A stretch of DNA of 64,000 nucleotides, taken from positions 310,001 through 374,000 of the forward strand of contig CAKTUD010000001.1 of NCBI GenBank assembly GCA_934617425.1. The letters are read 5' to 3'. Source of the DNA: an uncultured Eggerthellaceae bacterium (GTDB taxonomy: Bacteria > Actinomycetota > Coriobacteriia > Coriobacteriales > Eggerthellaceae). Shown piece after piece: positions 46,891 to 56,167 of the stretch. The stretch's first letter is position 1, and every line of letters begins with the position of its first letter. A program made the translations under genes and the position numbers. Below the pieces are notes generated by a model, which had not been told where the DNA came from, did not search any database, and saw only the letters and a program-made list of their open reading frames with translations.

Positions 46891-49227
46891 ATGGCGATAA
46901 AGGGTCGTCGCCGCAGGCCGCGTGTACTCGAAGAGCGTAGCGACATGCACGATGAGTTCTGTTTCGAGGTTGAAGACGCGCGCGTCGACCTTGCAGCGTT
47001 TGTCGGCGGGCTGGCGGTTGAAAAGCGCGCCGCGCAGCGTGGCTCGCGATCGAAAAGCGCTGGTGATCAGCATATTTTTCACGACGGGCCAGAGACTTTT
47101 TATCGCTATGCCGAATTGTCGCGGGGCCGCGTGCGTATTATGCGCTGCGAAACCGTGGCAAAGAGTCTTGTTGTTCCCGAGCGTATCGACGGAAAACGCG
47201 TGACCGAGTTTGCCCCAGGGGCTTTTGCGGGGCTTGCTCACGTGCGAAGCATCGTGTGCCCGTCTGCGGTCGAGAGGGTGGGTGCCGGCGCGTTTTCCGA
47301 ATGCGCGCAATTGCGCAAGTTGGTGCTGCCAGCTGCGGCGACGCAAACCGACCCAACGTGGCTTTTGGGCTGCGCGCAGCTTGATGATGTCGTGCTCCCA
47401 GCTAAAGCCGTTCGCTTCGATGAGGATTTTCTCGCTTCGTTTTCTCCGCGGCGAGTGCTGCTGGGTGCGCGTGTGCGGCGCTTTGCAGTGCCTGAGCGTT
47501 GGTGCGAAACCCTCCGGGAATTCGCGATTGACGCTGACAACCCCTGGATTCGCACGGATGGAACCTGCATATATAGTAGCGACGGCGGCAAACTTTTGAG
47601 CTGCGCTGTCCATAGGGCGGTTGTCGATGTTGCGTCCGGTTGCCGCGAGATCGCGCGGAAGGCGTTTGCGGGCAATGTGGAGCTTAAGTCGGTTAATCTT
47701 TCCGAAAGCGTGCAGACCATAGGACCATCGGCGTTTGCGGGGTCGGGTTTGATCGAGGTGACCACGCATCCTGGTTTGCGCGAAATCGGCGTGCGTGCGT
47801 TTGCGCGCTGCCCTCACCTTGCGCGTGCGCAGCTTTCTGAAGGAATCGAATCCATTGGCGAGGAGGCTTTTGCTCATTGTCGCAAGCTGGAGCATCTGAC
47901 CGTCCCTCATTCGCTGCGCGATTTGGGCGCGCGGGCGATATTCGATACCGCTTTGCAGGAACGCGGCGGTTCGTTGGCTTTCGTTGTGCCCGTTGATGCC
48001 GCCGCGCCGTCGAGCAGTGCGAACGCGTTGTCGAGTTGCGTGGCAGCCTCAACGGGCGCGGATGCGTCTTCTTTCGTTGGGCTGTCCCCTGCCGCAAAGG
48101 GTCATTCGATTTTCGCCGATGCGCAGGGGGTTCTTTACAAAAGGCTAGAGGGAAGAGAATCGTCTGCTGTCGATCGTTTGGCGCTCATCGATGCAAGCGC
48201 TTTGCAGACGGACGAATATGAGGCGCTTCCCGGCACGTATGAAGTTGCGCCGCGGGCTTTTTATCGGCATCCTCTCGTCCGCCGCGTGGTTTTCCCCGAT
48301 GGCTTGCACGATATCGGGCGATTGGCCTTTGCAGAGTGCTCCGAACTTTGCGAGGTTCGTCTGCCCGATTCGCTTTGTGGCATTTGCGAACGTGCCTTTT
48401 GCGGCGCGCCGTTGCGGTCGTTCGTTATTCCGGCAAACCTTGACTATCTGGGCGAACGCGCTTTGGGCATCGTGGAAAGCGGACGGTCGGGCAATCATCC
48501 GGCGCTGCGATCGTGCCGGGTTTCTCCGGGTAATGAAAAATTTTTCATGCACGATGGCTTATTGTGCGAACAGGATGAAGCGGGGGTTCGCGTCGTGTTG
48601 TACGTTGGTCCCGAGACTGATGTTTCGCTCCCCGAGAATACTTGCGAGATCGCGCCCTTTGCTTTTGCGGGCGTGCGCGGAGTCAGCAGAATCTACATTC
48701 CCCATTCGGTGTTGCATGTTGGCATTGCTGCCTTTGCTTTCGCTGAACCGTGCGAAACGGTGGAGTTCCAGCGCATGCGTCGTTGGCGTGGTCGGGCGTC
48801 GGTGGTGGTGCATCCCCCGCACGATACCAACGGTGCTTTTGCCATGCGCGGCGTTTTGGCGCATCCCCCTCTTGATGCGCGGGCGTTTTCCGAAGCCTGC
48901 GATCATGCCGTGCTTGCTTCGCGCGACGATTTAGTGCGCTATCGTTACATGGTGCAGCGTTTGGGGAATCACCTGTATCTGGAGCGCACGATGAGGAAGC
49001 GCTACGAGGACGAATTGCGCGAGCAGATAATCGCTGTTTGCCGTGCGTTTTTCAAAGCGGATGACCGTGATTGCCTAAAAGCGCTCGGGGCGATGGGCTT
49101 TCTTTCTGAGGGAACGATCACGCGCGTGCTTGACGTTGCGCAGACTTGGGATAACGTGGCATGTACCGCGCTGCTGCTGAACATGAAGCACGAGCAGTTT
49201 GGGCATGAAAGCGATTTCGAGCTGTAA
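46891..49227 (+). CDS. Intracellular BspA-type leucine-rich-repeat protein
   Basis: A 778-residue protein with many TpLRR/LRR_5 repeats (patterns such as VTEFAPGAFAGLAHVRSIVCP, ITEVATHAF-like IGPSAFAGSGLIEVTT, IGEEAFAHCRKLEHLTVP). Repeats run in two blocks, about residues 60-355 and 420-640, separated by a Ser/Ala-rich linker. There is no signal peptide, sortase motif or membrane segment, unlike most BspA-like surface proteins; the last 140 residues are helical and charged. ATG 46891 follows GGAAGGAGGGGG. The next gene starts 33 bases later. Probably a protein-binding scaffold for the VWA/MoxR pair. Confidence 0.8.
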   Translation: MAIKGRRRRPRVLEERSDMHDEFCFEVEDARVDLAAFVGGLAVEKRAAQRGSRSKSAGDQHIFHDGPETFYRYAELSRGRVRIMRCETVAKSLVVPERIDGKRVTEFAPGAFAGLAHVRSIVCPSAVERVGAGAFSECAQLRKLVLPAAATQTDPTWLLGCAQLDDVVLPAKAVRFDEDFLASFSPRRVLLGARVRRFAVPERWCETLREFAIDADNPWIRTDGTCIYSSDGGKLLSCAVHRAVVDVASGCREIARKAFAGNVELKSVNLSESVQTIGPSAFAGSGLIEVTTHPGLREIGVRAFARCPHLARAQLSEGIESIGEEAFAHCRKLEHLTVPHSLRDLGARAIFDTALQERGGSLAFVVPVDAAAPSSSANALSSCVAASTGADASSFVGLSPAAKGHSIFADAQGVLYKRLEGRESSAVDRLALIDASALQTDEYEALPGTYEVAPRAFYRHPLVRRVVFPDGLHDIGRLAFAECSELCEVRLPDSLCGICERAFCGAPLRSFVIPANLDYLGERALGIVESGRSGNHPALRSCRVSPGNEKFFMHDGLLCEQDEAGVRVVLYVGPETDVSLPENTCEIAPFAFAGVRGVSRIYIPHSVLHVGIAAFAFAEPCETVEFQRMRRWRGRASVVVHPPHDTNGAFAMRGVLAHPPLDARAFSEACDHAVLASRDDLVRYRYMVQRLGNHLYLERTMRKRYEDELREQIIAVCRAFFKADDRDCLKALGAMGFLSEGTITRVLDVAQTWDNVACTALLLNMKHEQFGHESDFEL

Positions 49228-49260
49228 CGCGTAGCGGGTTTGGCAAAGAAAGGGAAGGTC

Positions 49261-51165
49261 ATGACGAAAGACGACGAGACGCGTTGCCGCGAAGCGCACG
49301 GCAACGCGCAGGAAACAGACCTTGCCGCCGATTTGGCCCAGAGGGTTTTGAGTGAATGCCGTACGTCGTTGATGATGGCCATGCGCTATCTTGACGTGGC
49401 TTTTTGGAAGATGCCGTTTGAAGCAGCTCGGTTTGAGGGCGCTCTTGGAACCGACGGCATGCGCCTTAAATTCGACTCCGCTAACGTGATCGAGCGCTTT
49501 AAAGAATCGCCCAACGAGATGACGCGCGATTTCCTGCACCTTATTCTGCACTGCGTGTTTAGACAGCCTTTCGAAACTCGTCGCGAATTTCCGATGTTGT
49601 GGTCATATGCGTGCGACTTATGCGTTGAGAACATCGCGCTCGAAATGTGCGGCAACCGATTTCCCAGCGCGCGTGATGCTGATCGCCTGGTGGTTTTGAA
49701 GCAGTTGGGCAAGCGCATGAATGCATTGACGCCTGCGCAGATATATCGTTTGATGGAGCGCCTGCGTGCAGGTGATGCTGAACTTACGCTCGAAGAAAAG
49801 CGACTTGCGCAATTACTGCGTGAGTCTGAGCCGTTGTTCATTCGCGATAGCCATGATTTTTGGAATCTCTCGCAGCCTGATTCCGATGACGTTGATGAGA
49901 ACGATGATTCCGACGAGGGAGAAAATCCTCAGCAAAGCAACGACGATGAGGGCGCAGGCGCTACTTCCGATTCGTCCGATCAAGAGGACGATGCTGACGA
50001 AGACGGTGGTCGGGCGGATGCCGATCAGGGTGATTCGGGCGAAGGCGACGAGGGCGGTTCGGGAGATGGCAAAGATTCTGATGAGCCCGAGCAACCCGAA
50101 GATAGCGAGCAGGACGCTGAGGGTGGGATGGAAGATTCTGACGCGCCCGAAGATTCGGGTACTGGCGAATCAACTTCCGATGCGAGCGAGGATGGCGGTG
50201 GGGAGTCTGACCATCTGACGGACGACGGCGCTTCTTCCAGCGAAAGTTCGCAACCATCCCAACAGAATACGGGCAATTCGCAAACGCAATCTCAGCAAAC
50301 TTTCAACGATTCGTCGTCGCAAAACGACGCTGATCAGGGCAACCCGCAACAAGGCGAGTCTTTGAAATTGTCGCAGGATTTCGATTTCGAACAAGCTCCG
50401 ATGCAGGATATCGATCCTGGTCAAGCTCAGCGCGATTGGGAGAACATAAGCAAGCAGATAGAGGCCGACCTGCAAACGATGTCTCAACAACGTGGAAGCG
50501 GCGCTGGGGATCTGCTGGCTAATTTGGAACTTGCGAATAGAAATCGGATAGATTATGCCGACTTCTTGCGGCAGTTCGCGCGACTTGGCGAAGACATGCG
50601 CATCAACGATGACGAGTTTGATTACGTTTACTACATGTACGGTCTTTCGCGATATGGGAATATGCCGCTGATCGAACCGCTTGAGTACAAAGAGTCGAAT
50701 CGCGTGCGCGAATTCGTGATCGCGTTGGATACTTCCGGTTCGTGCTCTGGCGATTTGGTGCAACATTTCGTGGAGCATACGTTCCAGATCCTCAAGAGTT
50801 CCGAGGAGTTCGGTTCGCGGGTGAATATGCATATCATTCAGTGCGACGCGGAAATTCAAAGGGATACGGTCATCACGTCGGTGGAGGAATTCACGCGCTA
50901 TCTGGAAGATTTCGAGGTCGCAGGTTTTGGAGGCACCGATTTTCGCCCGGTTTTCGCCTATGTTGACGAGCTTTTGTCGCAAGGCGAGTTCGAGGATTTG
51001 CGCGGGCTCATCTATTTCACCGACGGTGCAGGGGTTTATCCCGATGCCCCGCCTAGCTATGATGTCGCTTTTGTTTTTGTAGATGATGCAGGCGAAAAGC
51101 GCCGCGTCCCGCCGTGGGCTATGCGCGTTGTCATGGATGAAGAATCCATTCGCCAGCTGCAGTGA
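49261..51165 (+). CDS. VWA-like protein with metallopeptidase-like N domain and acidic linker
   Basis: A 634-residue protein. N-terminal about 190 residues resemble the putative metallopeptidase domain found with VWA-like domains (DUF2201 type; DFLHLILHCVF holds the His pair). Residues about 205-370 are an extreme Asp/Glu/Ser/Gln linker. The C-terminal VWA-like domain has the MIDAS start DTSGS at 490-494 and GGTDFRPVF with the conserved Thr-Asp. The layout is like CobT and ViaA, partners of MoxR ATPases. ATG 49261 follows GGGAAGG. Cytoplasmic. Confidence 0.83.
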   Translation: MTKDDETRCREAHGNAQETDLAADLAQRVLSECRTSLMMAMRYLDVAFWKMPFEAARFEGALGTDGMRLKFDSANVIERFKESPNEMTRDFLHLILHCVFRQPFETRREFPMLWSYACDLCVENIALEMCGNRFPSARDADRLVVLKQLGKRMNALTPAQIYRLMERLRAGDAELTLEEKRLAQLLRESEPLFIRDSHDFWNLSQPDSDDVDENDDSDEGENPQQSNDDEGAGATSDSSDQEDDADEDGGRADADQGDSGEGDEGGSGDGKDSDEPEQPEDSEQDAEGGMEDSDAPEDSGTGESTSDASEDGGGESDHLTDDGASSSESSQPSQQNTGNSQTQSQQTFNDSSSQNDADQGNPQQGESLKLSQDFDFEQAPMQDIDPGQAQRDWENISKQIEADLQTMSQQRGSGAGDLLANLELANRNRIDYADFLRQFARLGEDMRINDDEFDYVYYMYGLSRYGNMPLIEPLEYKESNRVREFVIALDTSGSCSGDLVQHFVEHTFQILKSSEEFGSRVNMHIIQCDAEIQRDTVITSVEEFTRYLEDFEVAGFGGTDFRPVFAYVDELLSQGEFEDLRGLIYFTDGAGVYPDAPPSYDVAFVFVDDAGEKRRVPPWAMRVVMDEESIRQLQ

Positions 51166-51293
51166 TGCAACTTGGGTAACATATGGTGAAAAATCGCTGG
51201 GGCCAAACGAAAACAAAGTGTAATAAAAGGGAAGAATCGGTTGACCGCATGATTGAAAATCGATTGGCCGATGCATAAAAAAGGAGCGCCGAC

Positions 51294-52802
51294 ATGAACA
51301 TTGCAGACGCAAAACAGCAAGTGAAAGACACGGTAGCGGCTTATTTGACCAAAGACGATGCGGGAATGTATCGCATCCCTGTGGCGCACCAGCGGCCGAT
51401 TTTCCTGGTAGGCGCGCCCGGCATCGGAAAAACCGCCATTATGTCGCAGGTTGCCGATGAGCTGAAAATAGGCCTGGTCTCCTATTCGATGACTCATCAT
51501 ACGCGCCAAAGCGCTCTCGGCTTGCCTACGGTTGTTCGCAAGCAATTTGCCGGCGAAGAGTTCGATGTTTCCGAATACACGATGTCCGAAATCATCGCCT
51601 CGATTTACGACTACATGGAAGATACCGGGCGCACGCGCGGCATCCTTTTTCTCGACGAGATAAATTGCGTTTCCGAAACGCTGTATCCTTCGATGCTGCA
51701 GTTTTTGCAGTTCAAGACGTTTGGCAGGCACAAAGTTCCTGATGGGTGGGTTGTTGTTTGCGCCGGCAACCCGCCTGCGTACAATCGCTCGGTGCACGAA
51801 TTCGACATCGTGACGCTCGACCGTTTGCGCAAGCTCGATGTTGAGCCCGATTTCGAGGCATGGAAAGAATACGCACGTCAGACAAATGTTCATCCGGCTA
51901 TCGTCACCTATCTGGATGTCCGTCGCGACGATTTCTATTTCGTCGAGACGACCACGGCTGGCAAGCAGTTCGTTTCTGCCCGCGGGTGGAGCGATTTGTC
52001 CGAAGCTATGACGCTTTATGAGGAGCTTGGGCTGCCGGTAAACCTCGCGCTGGTTTCCCAATATGTGCAAGTCCCCGAAATCGCCGAGCGGTTTGCGTTG
52101 TATTACGACCTCTTCAATAAATATCGTTCGGATTACCAGGTGGATGAGATTCTGCGTGGAAACGTGCCCGACGGGATAGCGCAGCGGGCAAAGGACGCGG
52201 CTTTTGATGAGCGTTTGGCACTGCTGGGGCTTATGCTCGACGGGATTTCGGGCGCTGCCGGCAAGGCTCTCGAATGCGAGGCGGTGCTGATGAGCGTGCG
52301 CGATGCTTTGCGCGAGGTGAAGCCTGCTTTGCTTGCCGGCTCGTCGCTCGAAGAGGCTCTTGCCCCTGCGCTTGCCGATCGCGAAGCGCGTCTGACGCAG
52401 GCGAAGAAATCCGACGTTGCGGCTGCGGCTTTGCTGCGCACTCAAACGCTGGCGCTTCGCATGTTAAAAGGGTTTGTGGCTCAATGTGATTTGACGCACG
52501 CGACGGAAGGCGCGGCGGCTTTCGGGGCAATCCAAGGCGGCTTCAAAGCCGAAGTAGAAACGCTGCAGCCTTTGGTGAACGAAACAAAGTCCCAGATAGA
52601 CAACGCATTCGCGTTTATCGATGGGGTTTTCGGCAATGATCGCGAGCAGCTGGTGTTCGTGACCGAGATGACGGCCCGACAAGCGACGGCGCGCTTCATC
52701 AACCGATTCGGCTCCGATAGCTATTATGCTCACAACGCCGATCTCATGATAGACCAGCGCAAAGACGACCTATTGGCCGAAATAGAGAAGCTCGCGCTTT
52801 GA
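51294..52802 (+). CDS. MoxR-type AAA+ ATPase
   Basis: A 502-residue AAA+ protein. Walker A GAPGIGKT at 40-47, Walker B GILFLDEIN with D121-E122, sensor 1 in VVCAGNPP and the DRLRKLDV segment are MoxR-like. The C-terminal 220 residues are helical. It is 128 bases after the VWA gene with its own strong binding site AAAAAAGGAG. MoxR ATPases with VWA partners act as chaperones that insert metals or remodel complexes; the substrate here is unknown. Confidence 0.88.
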   Translation: MNIADAKQQVKDTVAAYLTKDDAGMYRIPVAHQRPIFLVGAPGIGKTAIMSQVADELKIGLVSYSMTHHTRQSALGLPTVVRKQFAGEEFDVSEYTMSEIIASIYDYMEDTGRTRGILFLDEINCVSETLYPSMLQFLQFKTFGRHKVPDGWVVVCAGNPPAYNRSVHEFDIVTLDRLRKLDVEPDFEAWKEYARQTNVHPAIVTYLDVRRDDFYFVETTTAGKQFVSARGWSDLSEAMTLYEELGLPVNLALVSQYVQVPEIAERFALYYDLFNKYRSDYQVDEILRGNVPDGIAQRAKDAAFDERLALLGLMLDGISGAAGKALECEAVLMSVRDALREVKPALLAGSSLEEALAPALADREARLTQAKKSDVAAAALLRTQTLALRMLKGFVAQCDLTHATEGAAAFGAIQGGFKAEVETLQPLVNETKSQIDNAFAFIDGVFGNDREQLVFVTEMTARQATARFINRFGSDSYYAHNADLMIDQRKDDLLAEIEKLAL

Positions 52803-52928
52803 CGCGAAGGTGTTGCTCACGTCTTAGCTTTTGCCTAGCGCGTCCGGCTGCGTTATCATTGGTTAGCTCAGGGAAACAAATGACGCAAATCTGCCCGTCG
52901 CGAAGCAAGCAGCAAATGGGGGCCTGCC

Positions 52929-53627
52929 ATGAAAAACCAGCAAAGTCTGTCTTACTTTGACGAATCGCTTTCTGCAGTGCTGGCGAAAAGCCGCTTATTC
53001 GAAGGCGTTTCGAGCGATAAGTCTGCCGTTTTGCTTGGTCATTTGGGCGCCAGTGTCCGCTCCCACGACGACGGCACGCTGCTTGTTCGCTTGGGTGATG
53101 TGGTAACGCGCATGGGGATAGTTGTCGAGGGCGTTGTCGAAGTCGGTTTTTACGATGAGGCGGGCGATCTGGCAACCGTCAACCGTCTTGAGGCGGGCGA
53201 CATGATTGCCGAGGCGATAGCCTATGCGGGTGAGCCGAGCATTGTCCAGGCAACGGCGGTGGGCGATTGCCGCGTGCTGTGGATGGAGGCCGCCAAACTG
53301 CTTTCCCCGACAGTGTTGGCTGAGAGCCCCGAGGCTTCGCTGGTGGCGGCCAATTTGGTCCGCATCATTTCGCGAAAGAACGTGTTCCTCAATCAAAAGG
53401 CGCAGATTCTCACGCAACGTTACGTGCGCGACCGCATCAAGCTGTTTTTGAAGGACCGCGTGCACGAGGGGAAAGCCGACATACCGTTCTCGCGCAGTGA
53501 CCTCGCGCGTTTTCTCGGCGTGAACCGCAGCGCCCTCTCGCGCGAGTTGGGACGTTTACGCGATGAGGGGATCGTTTCCCTCGAGAGTGATTCTATCATT
53601 GTGCTGAAGGAAGACTTTCTTTGGTAA
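52929..53627 (+). CDS. Crp/Fnr-family regulator
   Basis: A 232-residue regulator: N-terminal cyclic-nucleotide-binding-like beta roll (about 15-130) and C-terminal winged helix with DIPFSRSDLARFLGVNRSALSRELGRLRDEGIV. The Fnr iron-sulfur cysteines are absent (only one Cys in the sensor part), and the cAMP phosphate-binding loop is not conserved, so the ligand is unclear. It lies between the LRR/VWA/MoxR genes and the surface-protein/ABC cluster and may control either. Confidence 0.9.
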   Translation: MKNQQSLSYFDESLSAVLAKSRLFEGVSSDKSAVLLGHLGASVRSHDDGTLLVRLGDVVTRMGIVVEGVVEVGFYDEAGDLATVNRLEAGDMIAEAIAYAGEPSIVQATAVGDCRVLWMEAAKLLSPTVLAESPEASLVAANLVRIISRKNVFLNQKAQILTQRYVRDRIKLFLKDRVHEGKADIPFSRSDLARFLGVNRSALSRELGRLRDEGIVSLESDSIIVLKEDFLW

Positions 53628-53821
53628 TAGATTAGTCATCCTAACTTAGTAAGTAACGAGAAACAATCGCATAAACGCTGCTATAAAGCTTTTTGATTAA
53701 ATAGTGCTAACAATTTTGAAGAAAGTTAGCTTTGGTTGCTGCTGCAACAAGAGCGCTTGCCTCGTCGTGTTAGAAACGTTACCACAAGATAACTTTGCCA
53801 ACACGCAAGGAGGATTTGAAT
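53628..53821 (+). promoter_or_regulatory. Regulatory region before the surface-protein gene
   Basis: Contains the palindrome ACTTAGTAAGT (53644-53654), a TATAAA box at 53682-53687 and an inverted repeat GCTAAC (53706-53711) / GTTAGC (53725-53730), then AAGGAGG before the ATG. TTAG/CTAAC elements recall iron-regulator boxes but do not match a full consensus. Confidence 0.4.
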
Positions 53822-56026
53822 ATGCAAGCAAGCGCTGCGCTCGGCCGCTACGGTCAGCGCGTCAATTGGCTGGCTGTTCTGATGACGCTGGTACTGGCCC
53901 TTTCCATGGTGCCGATTTCCCGCGCTCATGCAGACACTGCCGCCGCTCCGGGTGCGAATTTCGAACCCGGCACTTACACTGTAGATGCAGGTTTTTCGCT
54001 TAGCGCCACCGCCGACTACAGTGCAAACAAAAAAGCAACCGTCATCGTCGGAGAAGACGGGAGCGTAAACATAAAGATAGATCTTACGACGGATGGCCTT
54101 GCTTTGAAGATGGGCCGCTTCTGGGTCGATTCGGTGCCGGAGGCAGCACCGGGAACAAGCAACCTGCAGACAACTAAGGCAAACGTAAAGGACGGCGACA
54201 GCACGATTTCTGTAGTGTCGTCTCTTTCGGTGAAGGTTGACTCGCTTGCGTCGACTTACGAGTTCGCTGATGCATCTGTGTTCAGGAGCGGTGCGGAAAG
54301 CGCGTTTCCGGATAAAACCTTCACGCTGACCATTGATCTCAACGGTATAACCCCTAAGGCCGATGCTAAGAAGATTGCCCAGGTTCCTACTGTCGGCAAG
54401 CTTACTTATAACGGTGCCGAGCAGACAGCCATCGCTTCGAGCAACGCCTATACCGTGACCGGTGATGCCGCCGCTACCAATGCAGGTTCTTACACCGCAA
54501 CGCTCAAGCTTGCCGAAGGTTATGAGTGGGCCGACGGAACCACTGCCGATAAGACCATCGATTACACCATCGCCCCCGCAACGCTCAAGGCAACCTATGC
54601 CGGCGAAAAGATCAAGACCGACGACACTCCTTCTTACAAGGTTGACGTGACGGGCTTTGTCGGCAACGACACGGCTGCCAGCCTGGCGAATCTCGGCTTC
54701 GAAGCTCCGAAAGTGACCCCCCCGTCCGAGGTTGAAGCAGGTGGCAACTATCTGCTTACCCCCGAAGGCGGCAACGCGACGGCGAACTACACGTTCTCCT
54801 GCGTGCCCGGCATGCTCACGGTTGCATACAGCGGCGAGATGAAGCCCGGCACCTACACAGTGACTGCGTATATGTACGTCCCCGCAGAAGTAAGCCCCAT
54901 GAGCAAGAATATGTTCCTTACCTGCGACCCCGGTGCGCAGGGTGGGCTTAACGCCACGCCTCCGCTGACCCCGGCAACCAACAACGCTACGCTCGTTGTC
55001 GCCGATGACGGAAGCCTCACGCTTACTGTCCCGCTTAACTCCAACGCGCTCAGCCTGTACGACAAGGACGGAAAAGCAGGCAAGGTTTCGGGCGCTAAGG
55101 TTGTCTCGCACGAAACGGGAAAGAAAACCTACACCAACCCCAACAGCAAAAAATCGTCGGAGAAGGATGGTCTCTATACCTCCATCACGCTGAAGCTCGA
55201 CAAGATCGACGCAAGCTACAAGCTGGAGGATTACGGCATCTGGATGGCTCCGATGGGCGGCGACATCTCGTCGATGGCCAAGACGACCCCCTATGCTATG
55301 CTGAATGTTGACTTCTCGAGCGTTACCGGTAACACCGTCAAACCCGTTATCCCTGATACGAGCGACGATGATCCGGCCGACGTCGTCGACAACAACAAGG
55401 ATAACAACAAATCCACCAACACTAACAACAACGTTGCCACCCAAAGCAGCAACCTGCTGAAGGCCGGCGTCTACACCGTCACCAGCAATATCTTCATGGA
55501 GAAGGCCAACACGGGCTTGCCTATGGGCCGCGCCTACCTGACCAGCGGCGAGTTCCCGCCCAACCAGCCTGTTACCAGCAATTCCACGCTTGTTGTTGAT
55601 GAGCAAGGCCGCGCTACGGTGACCATTCCGCTGACTATCCAGGTTATGAACGTGAAGAGTCTGCCTGGTTTGAACATCGTTTCAAGCGAGACCGACGGTT
55701 CGGGCTACCTCAAGAGCGTCACTGTCGACTTGGGCATTATTCAAAATCCCAACGGCGCTATCACCAAATCGTGCACGGCAAATGTGAGCCTGACCGACAT
55801 GGTCGTTGAGATGGCCGGTCTCGATCGCGATCAGTCGTGGCCCGCTACGCTCGAAGTGAACCTGACGGGCGTGCCCACCGCTGCGGGCGGCACTGTTGAC
55901 GGCGGCTTTGCGCAGACGGGCGATCGTACGGTTGCCAACACCGTCAACGGCGTTGCTGCTGTCATCGCCGTGGCTGCGGGTGCCGCGGTTTATGCCCGTC
56001 GCCGTATGGCGAAAGCCCAGCTCTAG
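53822..56026 (+). CDS. Sortase-anchored surface protein with three NEAT-like repeats
   Basis: A 734-residue secreted protein. Signal peptide ends near residue 38 (SRAHADT). Three repeats begin GTYTV/GVYTV at about residues 50, 343 and 549, each followed by a Met-containing strand, an ATLVV strand and a polar strand ending in a tail like VPL; this resembles NEAT heme-binding domains in outline, but the match is weak. Residues about 185-335 look like MBG-type beta domains. The C terminus has FAQTGD, a hydrophobic span and RRRMAKAQL, a sortase signal variant. ATG 53822 follows AAGGAGG. Likely a cell-surface ligand-capture protein for the downstream ABC system. Confidence 0.75.
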   Translation: MQASAALGRYGQRVNWLAVLMTLVLALSMVPISRAHADTAAAPGANFEPGTYTVDAGFSLSATADYSANKKATVIVGEDGSVNIKIDLTTDGLALKMGRFWVDSVPEAAPGTSNLQTTKANVKDGDSTISVVSSLSVKVDSLASTYEFADASVFRSGAESAFPDKTFTLTIDLNGITPKADAKKIAQVPTVGKLTYNGAEQTAIASSNAYTVTGDAAATNAGSYTATLKLAEGYEWADGTTADKTIDYTIAPATLKATYAGEKIKTDDTPSYKVDVTGFVGNDTAASLANLGFEAPKVTPPSEVEAGGNYLLTPEGGNATANYTFSCVPGMLTVAYSGEMKPGTYTVTAYMYVPAEVSPMSKNMFLTCDPGAQGGLNATPPLTPATNNATLVVADDGSLTLTVPLNSNALSLYDKDGKAGKVSGAKVVSHETGKKTYTNPNSKKSSEKDGLYTSITLKLDKIDASYKLEDYGIWMAPMGGDISSMAKTTPYAMLNVDFSSVTGNTVKPVIPDTSDDDPADVVDNNKDNNKSTNTNNNVATQSSNLLKAGVYTVTSNIFMEKANTGLPMGRAYLTSGEFPPNQPVTSNSTLVVDEQGRATVTIPLTIQVMNVKSLPGLNIVSSETDGSGYLKSVTVDLGIIQNPNGAITKSCTANVSLTDMVVEMAGLDRDQSWPATLEVNLTGVPTAAGGTVDGGFAQTGDRTVANTVNGVAAVIAVAAGAAVYARRRMAKAQL

Positions 56027-56034
56027 CTTCGATT

Positions 56035-56069
56035 TTTAGGCGGGTGGCCAAGCACGTCGCCCGCCTAAA
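56035..56069. terminator. Hairpin after the surface-protein gene
   Basis: TTTAGGCGGG (56035-56044) pairs perfectly with CCCGCCTAAA (56060-56069); no T run follows, so termination may be partial. Confidence 0.5.
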
Positions 56070-56167
56070 CGGCTAAATCTGCTCCGATTTACGTTTTGTT
56101 TGTTCTTCGGGTGCTGCGGACGAGGTGAAAGTCGCGGCACCCTGCTTTTCGGTGAGGAAGTACCATC

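Noticed and set aside
53630..53660. DtxR/IdeR-type iron box
   Set aside because: TTAGTCATCCTAACTTAG shares half-sites with the consensus but is one base short and lacks several conserved positions; kept only as a hint in the findings.
53726..55606. 626-codon minus-strand open frame opposite the surface-protein gene
   Set aside because: The plus-strand gene has a signal peptide, repeats and sorting signal; the minus frame has no recognisable features and no ribosome binding site.
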